NCBI GenBank assembly: GCA_036752825.1
Contig: DAIORV010000010.1
Location: forward strand, 1-34,398
DNA: 34,398 bases
Reading direction: 5' to 3'
Source: UBA5177 sp002413265
GTDB lineage: Bacteria; Chloroflexota; UBA5177
The notes under the pieces are model-generated. The model searched no databases. It was not told the DNA's origin and worked only from the letters and a program-made list of their open reading frames with translations. Position numbers and translations under genes: made by a program. Numbering within the stretch: the stretch's first letter is position 1; every line of letters begins with the position of its first letter. This document shows positions 31,746-34,398 of the stretch, one piece after another.

Positions 31746-31821
31746 TGGTGCCGAGGGCCAGAATCGAACTGGCGACACATGGATTTTCAGTCCATTGCTC
31801 TACCGACTGAGCTACCTCGGC
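31746..31821 (-). tRNA. tRNA-Phe (GAA)
   Basis: A 76-nt cloverleaf: acceptor GCCGAGG/CCTCGGC, D-arm GCTC/GAGC, anticodon loop CTGAAAA (anticodon GAA), T-arm GCCAG-TTCGATT-CTGGC, discriminator A and an encoded CCA. It sits between crtB and the J-domain gene, all on the minus strand. Confidence 0.97.
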
Positions 31822-31844
31822 ACAATCGCGGCAATTCTACCCCG

Positions 31845-32708
31845 TCAACGAAGCGTCTGGCGATGATGCATATACGTGGGCATGACGAGAGCCCACTTCT
31901 CTATTCTGCCCACCCGCACTCTGCCGGTAAATACGTCGAAATCCGAGCGCTCGATCTTATCCAGAATTCGGGAGTACAGCGTTGCGGCGAGTGCGATGGA
32001 GAAACGAACGGAGGGATCGAGGCGCGCGATTCCGCTCCAGCCGCGGATGTAACGGCGGCGCGCTTCAAGAGCGACAACCCGCAGAACTTCTCGAAACTCG
32101 GGCGTGAGCCTCTCGGGCTTTTGTGCCGACAGTGAGCATCCGCGCCGCTCGAGATCTTCGCGCGGCAAGTAGACGCGGCCATGGTCGGCATCCTCCACTA
32201 CGTCTCGCAGCACATTGGTGAGCTGCATGGCGACGCCCAGGTCCCGTGCCGCGGCAACTGATACCTCGTCTCGCGCTCCAAGGATGTGCGACATTACCAT
32301 CCCCACGCTTCCGGCAACGAGCACGGAATATTCGATGAGGTCATCCATGGTCTCGATAACTTTCCGCTCCAGGTCAAAGCGGGCGCCTTCGATGATCATG
32401 TCGAGAAGCCGGATTGGGACCTGGTGCCGTCGCGCGATTTGTGCAATCTCGAGAAGTAGGGCATTCAGCATCGGACGTGCGATCTCCCGTATCCGCAGTC
32501 GCTCTAGCTCCTCCTGAACCCTGGCTCGGCTCCAACTAGGCGGCGGCTGATCCACTAGATCGTCGACTGTTCGATAGTAGGCATACATGAGTCGAACGTC
32601 TCGGCGGACAGCCGACGGAAGGAAGACCGAGGCGAGGTAAAAGCTTCTGGCTCTCGATCGGATGATCCTGTCAGCGTCTCGAGCTGTCAGGTCAGAAAAC
32701 GTGTTCAC
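31845..32708 (-). CDS. crtB: Phytoene synthase (squalene/phytoene synthase family)
   Basis: A 287-residue head-to-head prenyl synthase that joins two geranylgeranyl diphosphates into phytoene. The two aspartate-rich motifs are visible: MYAYYRTVDDLVD (Asp49-Asp53) and QLTNVLRDVVEDADHGRVYLP (Asp169-Asp173 region). RSRARSFYLASVFLP near the N-terminus is also typical. The C-terminal ARRRYIRGWSGIARL is standard. ATG 32708 overlaps the crtI stop (ATGA). The context with a desaturase and lycopene cyclase makes phytoene rather than squalene the product. Confidence 0.93.
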   Translation of the reverse strand: MNTFSDLTARDADRIIRSRARSFYLASVFLPSAVRRDVRLMYAYYRTVDDLVDQPPPSWSRARVQEELERLRIREIARPMLNALLLEIAQIARRHQVPIRLLDMIIEGARFDLERKVIETMDDLIEYSVLVAGSVGMVMSHILGARDEVSVAAARDLGVAMQLTNVLRDVVEDADHGRVYLPREDLERRGCSLSAQKPERLTPEFREVLRVVALEARRRYIRGWSGIARLDPSVRFSIALAATLYSRILDKIERSDFDVFTGRVRVGRIEKWALVMPTYMHHRQTLR

Positions 32709-34183
32709 GCATCTTCTCTCACCCGCTCCGCCACCAGTTTGGACCCAATAACGACCATCGGTACTCCCCCGCCGGGGACGGTACTCGCACCGACGAAATA
32801 CAAATTGTCCAGCTCACTGGCTTTGTTTCCGGGTCGCATATACCCAATCTGCCAGAAACCATGCGAGATGCCGAACGCGTTTCCTCTCGCAGTGTTGTAA
32901 GTCGTCGCAAAGTCTTCGGGAGTAAAGACACGCTCAGAGACTATATGCTCTCTCAAGTCGGACAGCCCCGAACTTTCGAGCTTGTCGAGGATCCTATCTC
33001 GGAAAGCGCCGGCATCGCGTTCCCAGCGAATATTTCCATTTAGAGCGGACACGGGTACCAGGACATACAGGGCATCTTTTTCGACCGGCGCCATCGATGG
33101 ATCCGTCCGACCCGCGGCGCAAACATAGATCGATGGATCGACGGGAAGCTCTTTGCGGCGGAAGATGGCATCGAAGTTTTCCGTTGGATCGGTTGACAGA
33201 AATGCGTTGTGATGCACTAGATCCGGATATCGGCGGTCGAGTCCCAGATACAGGAGGAAGGCGGACGAGCCGTAATCCAATTTATTGAGTCTACGCACCG
33301 AGCGTCTGCTCCGGTCACCAGGTAGAAGGTGCCGATATGCGTAGGGAAGGTCGGCATTCATGACTAGGACATCGCCGGCGACCAAACGTCCATCCAGCGT
33401 CTCAACACCGGTCACGCGCCGGCCCTGACTGGTGACTCTCGATACCTCGACGCTGGTCTCCACAGCGGCTCCAAGCTCGGTCGCCAGATCCAGGAGAACT
33501 TCGGAGATCCGGCCCATTCCCCCACGAGGGTGCCAGATGCCTTCGACCATTTCCGTATACGGAAGGAGAGAGTAAACGGAGGGTGCGTCGTGCGGAGCGA
33601 GTCCGAGGTACATGGTTTGGAAGGTAAACGCGAGCGCCAGACGCGGGTCGCGAAAGTAGCTGCGCACATGCGAATCGAGATTCCGCAGCGTATGGGTTTT
33701 CTGCATGAAGTACAAGTTCTGGAGAGTGAGAAATTCACTCCAATGGCGAAAGTTCCGCTCGACGAACCGCTTCCTCGCCACGCGGTACTTGTACCCCGCG
33801 TCGGCCAGATAGCGACGAAGCGAATCGCCCGATCCGGGTTCGATCGCATCAAGCTGATCACTCATCGAGTCCATATCGGACGAGACGTCAAGTCTGCTGC
33901 CGTCGCCGAATGTAAGCCGGTAATTTGGCCTGCATCTCAACAGCTCGAGATAGTCGTCTAGCTCGCGTCCCACCGACCTGAAGAGGCTGTGAAGCACGTC
34001 GGGCATGAGAAGGAGTGTGGGGCCCGCGTCGAACACAAACTCATCCTGCTGAACAGTGCGGCAACGGCCACCGACTTGGTGGTTCTTTTCGAGCACAGTT
34101 ACCTGCCAGCCCGCGTGCTGCAACCGGATAGCCGTGGAAAGGCCCCCCAAACCTGCACCGACGACCACGGCTGTCTTTTTCAC
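32705..34183 (-). CDS. crtI: Phytoene desaturase (CrtI family)
   Basis: A 492-residue FAD-dependent desaturase/isomerase that turns phytoene into lycopene or a related polyene. The N-terminal dinucleotide motif is AVVVGAGLGGLSTAIRLQ, followed by VTVLEKNHQVGGRCRT and DAGPTLLLMPDVL. The C-terminal FAD signature is LYFVGASTVPGGGVPMVVIGSKL. Length is typical of bacterial CrtI. It starts 64 bases after the lycopene cyclase stop and overlaps crtB, so the three genes form one operon. The number of desaturation steps cannot be told from sequence. Confidence 0.95.
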   Translation of the reverse strand: MKKTAVVVGAGLGGLSTAIRLQHAGWQVTVLEKNHQVGGRCRTVQQDEFVFDAGPTLLLMPDVLHSLFRSVGRELDDYLELLRCRPNYRLTFGDGSRLDVSSDMDSMSDQLDAIEPGSGDSLRRYLADAGYKYRVARKRFVERNFRHWSEFLTLQNLYFMQKTHTLRNLDSHVRSYFRDPRLALAFTFQTMYLGLAPHDAPSVYSLLPYTEMVEGIWHPRGGMGRISEVLLDLATELGAAVETSVEVSRVTSQGRRVTGVETLDGRLVAGDVLVMNADLPYAYRHLLPGDRSRRSVRRLNKLDYGSSAFLLYLGLDRRYPDLVHHNAFLSTDPTENFDAIFRRKELPVDPSIYVCAAGRTDPSMAPVEKDALYVLVPVSALNGNIRWERDAGAFRDRILDKLESSGLSDLREHIVSERVFTPEDFATTYNTARGNAFGISHGFWQIGYMRPGNKASELDNLYFVGASTVPGGGVPMVVIGSKLVAERVREDA

Positions 34184-34247
34184 TCTTCCCTCTCGACGTT
34201 TATTGCCATCCCTGAGCAGTCAGACTGCTGAGCGTCGCCACCGGCGT

Positions 34248-34397
34248 CTAACCAGTGCTAGCCTCGGAGGTGATTTTGGGTCGCCTGTTCCCATACGCTC
34301 TGACGAGAATTACGGACTGAACCACCATAGAATTCGTAAGCAAAAAGAAGACGATCTCCTCGACTGGAACCCCACCTATCTTCAGCTGGGTGATCCG
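34248..34397 (-). CDS. Lycopene cyclase domain protein, C-terminal fragment (cut by window end)
   Basis: The last 49 codons of a gene entering from the right edge read ITQLKIGGVPVEEIVFFLLT, then NSMVVQSVILVRAYGNRR and a short tail to TAG. The pattern (I/L)P(I/V)EE-hFFLLTN followed by a hydrophobic helix is the repeat unit of the small membrane lycopene beta-cyclases (CrtYc/CrtYd or fused type). The hydrophobic span is one transmembrane helix. It lies directly upstream of crtI, as expected for a carotenoid operon. Whether it is a single-domain or fused protein cannot be seen. Confidence 0.75.
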   Translation of the reverse strand, partial: RITQLKIGGVPVEEIVFFLLTNSMVVQSVILVRAYGNRRPKITSEASTG

Positions 34398-34398
34398 A

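Noticed and set aside
31703..31780. N-terminal extension of the J-domain gene
   Set aside because: It would overlap tRNA-Phe, and ATG 31702 offers a sensible start.

Overview
The window is a gene-dense stretch of a free-living bacterial chromosome. It is moderately GC-rich, with many GTG and TTG starts, and I see no rRNA, CRISPR array, insertion sequence or prophage. The gene set includes the order dnaX-ybaB-recR-rpsP-khpA-rimM-trmD, a HerA ATPase with a stand-alone HAS-barrel partner, a DUF6391-type protein, a K+-independent-type H+-pyrophosphatase, a CoxG-like protein and a carotenoid cluster with a small lycopene-cyclase-domain protein. Together these suggest a Terrabacteria lineage in or near Chloroflexota/Dormibacterota. 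That placement is inference; no marker in the window settles it.

Layout. 1-1968: 3' end of an SPFH/band-7 gene and a covalent-flavin FAD oxidoreductase. 2102-4357 (minus): HAS-barrel protein then HerA. 4507-7270 (plus): DUF6391-type protein and hppA. 7309-10866 (minus): a 114-aa unknown, a UvrD/PcrA helicase and a PDZ-Lon-like (YlbL) protease. 10928-11626 (plus): VIT1/CCC1-type transporter. 11642-12471 (minus): a 57-aa ORF with a near-consensus promoter overlapped by a LexA-like box, then coxG. 12558-19876 (minus): a long information-processing run, in transcription order a 62-aa ORF, NUDIX, trpS, dnaX, ybaB, recR, rpsP, khpA, rimM, trmD and merR, then a terminator, rpsU and a second strong terminator. 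19980-21537 (plus): PfkB-like kinase and lipoate ligase/octanoyltransferase-like protein. 21564-23810 (minus): the folate block fchA-folD-folP. 23900-25263: a frameshifted remnant of a TPR-type regulator. 25299-26315 (minus): a membrane zinc-ribbon-like protein and an O-methyltransferase. 26399-27646 (plus): a 74-aa unknown and a coiled-coil protein. 27630-29985 (minus): single-domain response regulator then membrane histidine kinase. 30077-30234: tRNA-Cys and tRNA-Gly with a perfect 15-bp inverted repeat just downstream. 30387-31097 (plus): secreted unknown. 31106-34398 (minus): C-terminal-J-domain protein, tRNA-Phe, crtB, crtI and a partial lycopene cyclase.

How genes work together. The minus-strand core couples replication and repair factors (dnaX, ybaB, recR) to ribosome biogenesis (rpsP, rimM, trmD, KH protein), with overlapping or nearly overlapping genes inside the rpsP-trmD section. 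The folate genes overlap each other. The FolD lacks the usual catalytic lysine at the Y+4 position while its overlapping neighbour belongs to the FchA cyclohydrolase/cyclodeaminase family, so the two may share what is normally one bifunctional activity. The carotenoid genes form a cyclase, desaturase, synthase operon. The most promising less-described items are the folD/fchA pairing, the putative SOS-controlled 57-aa protein, the HerA/HAS-barrel pair without NurA, and the two-terminator arrangement around rpsU.
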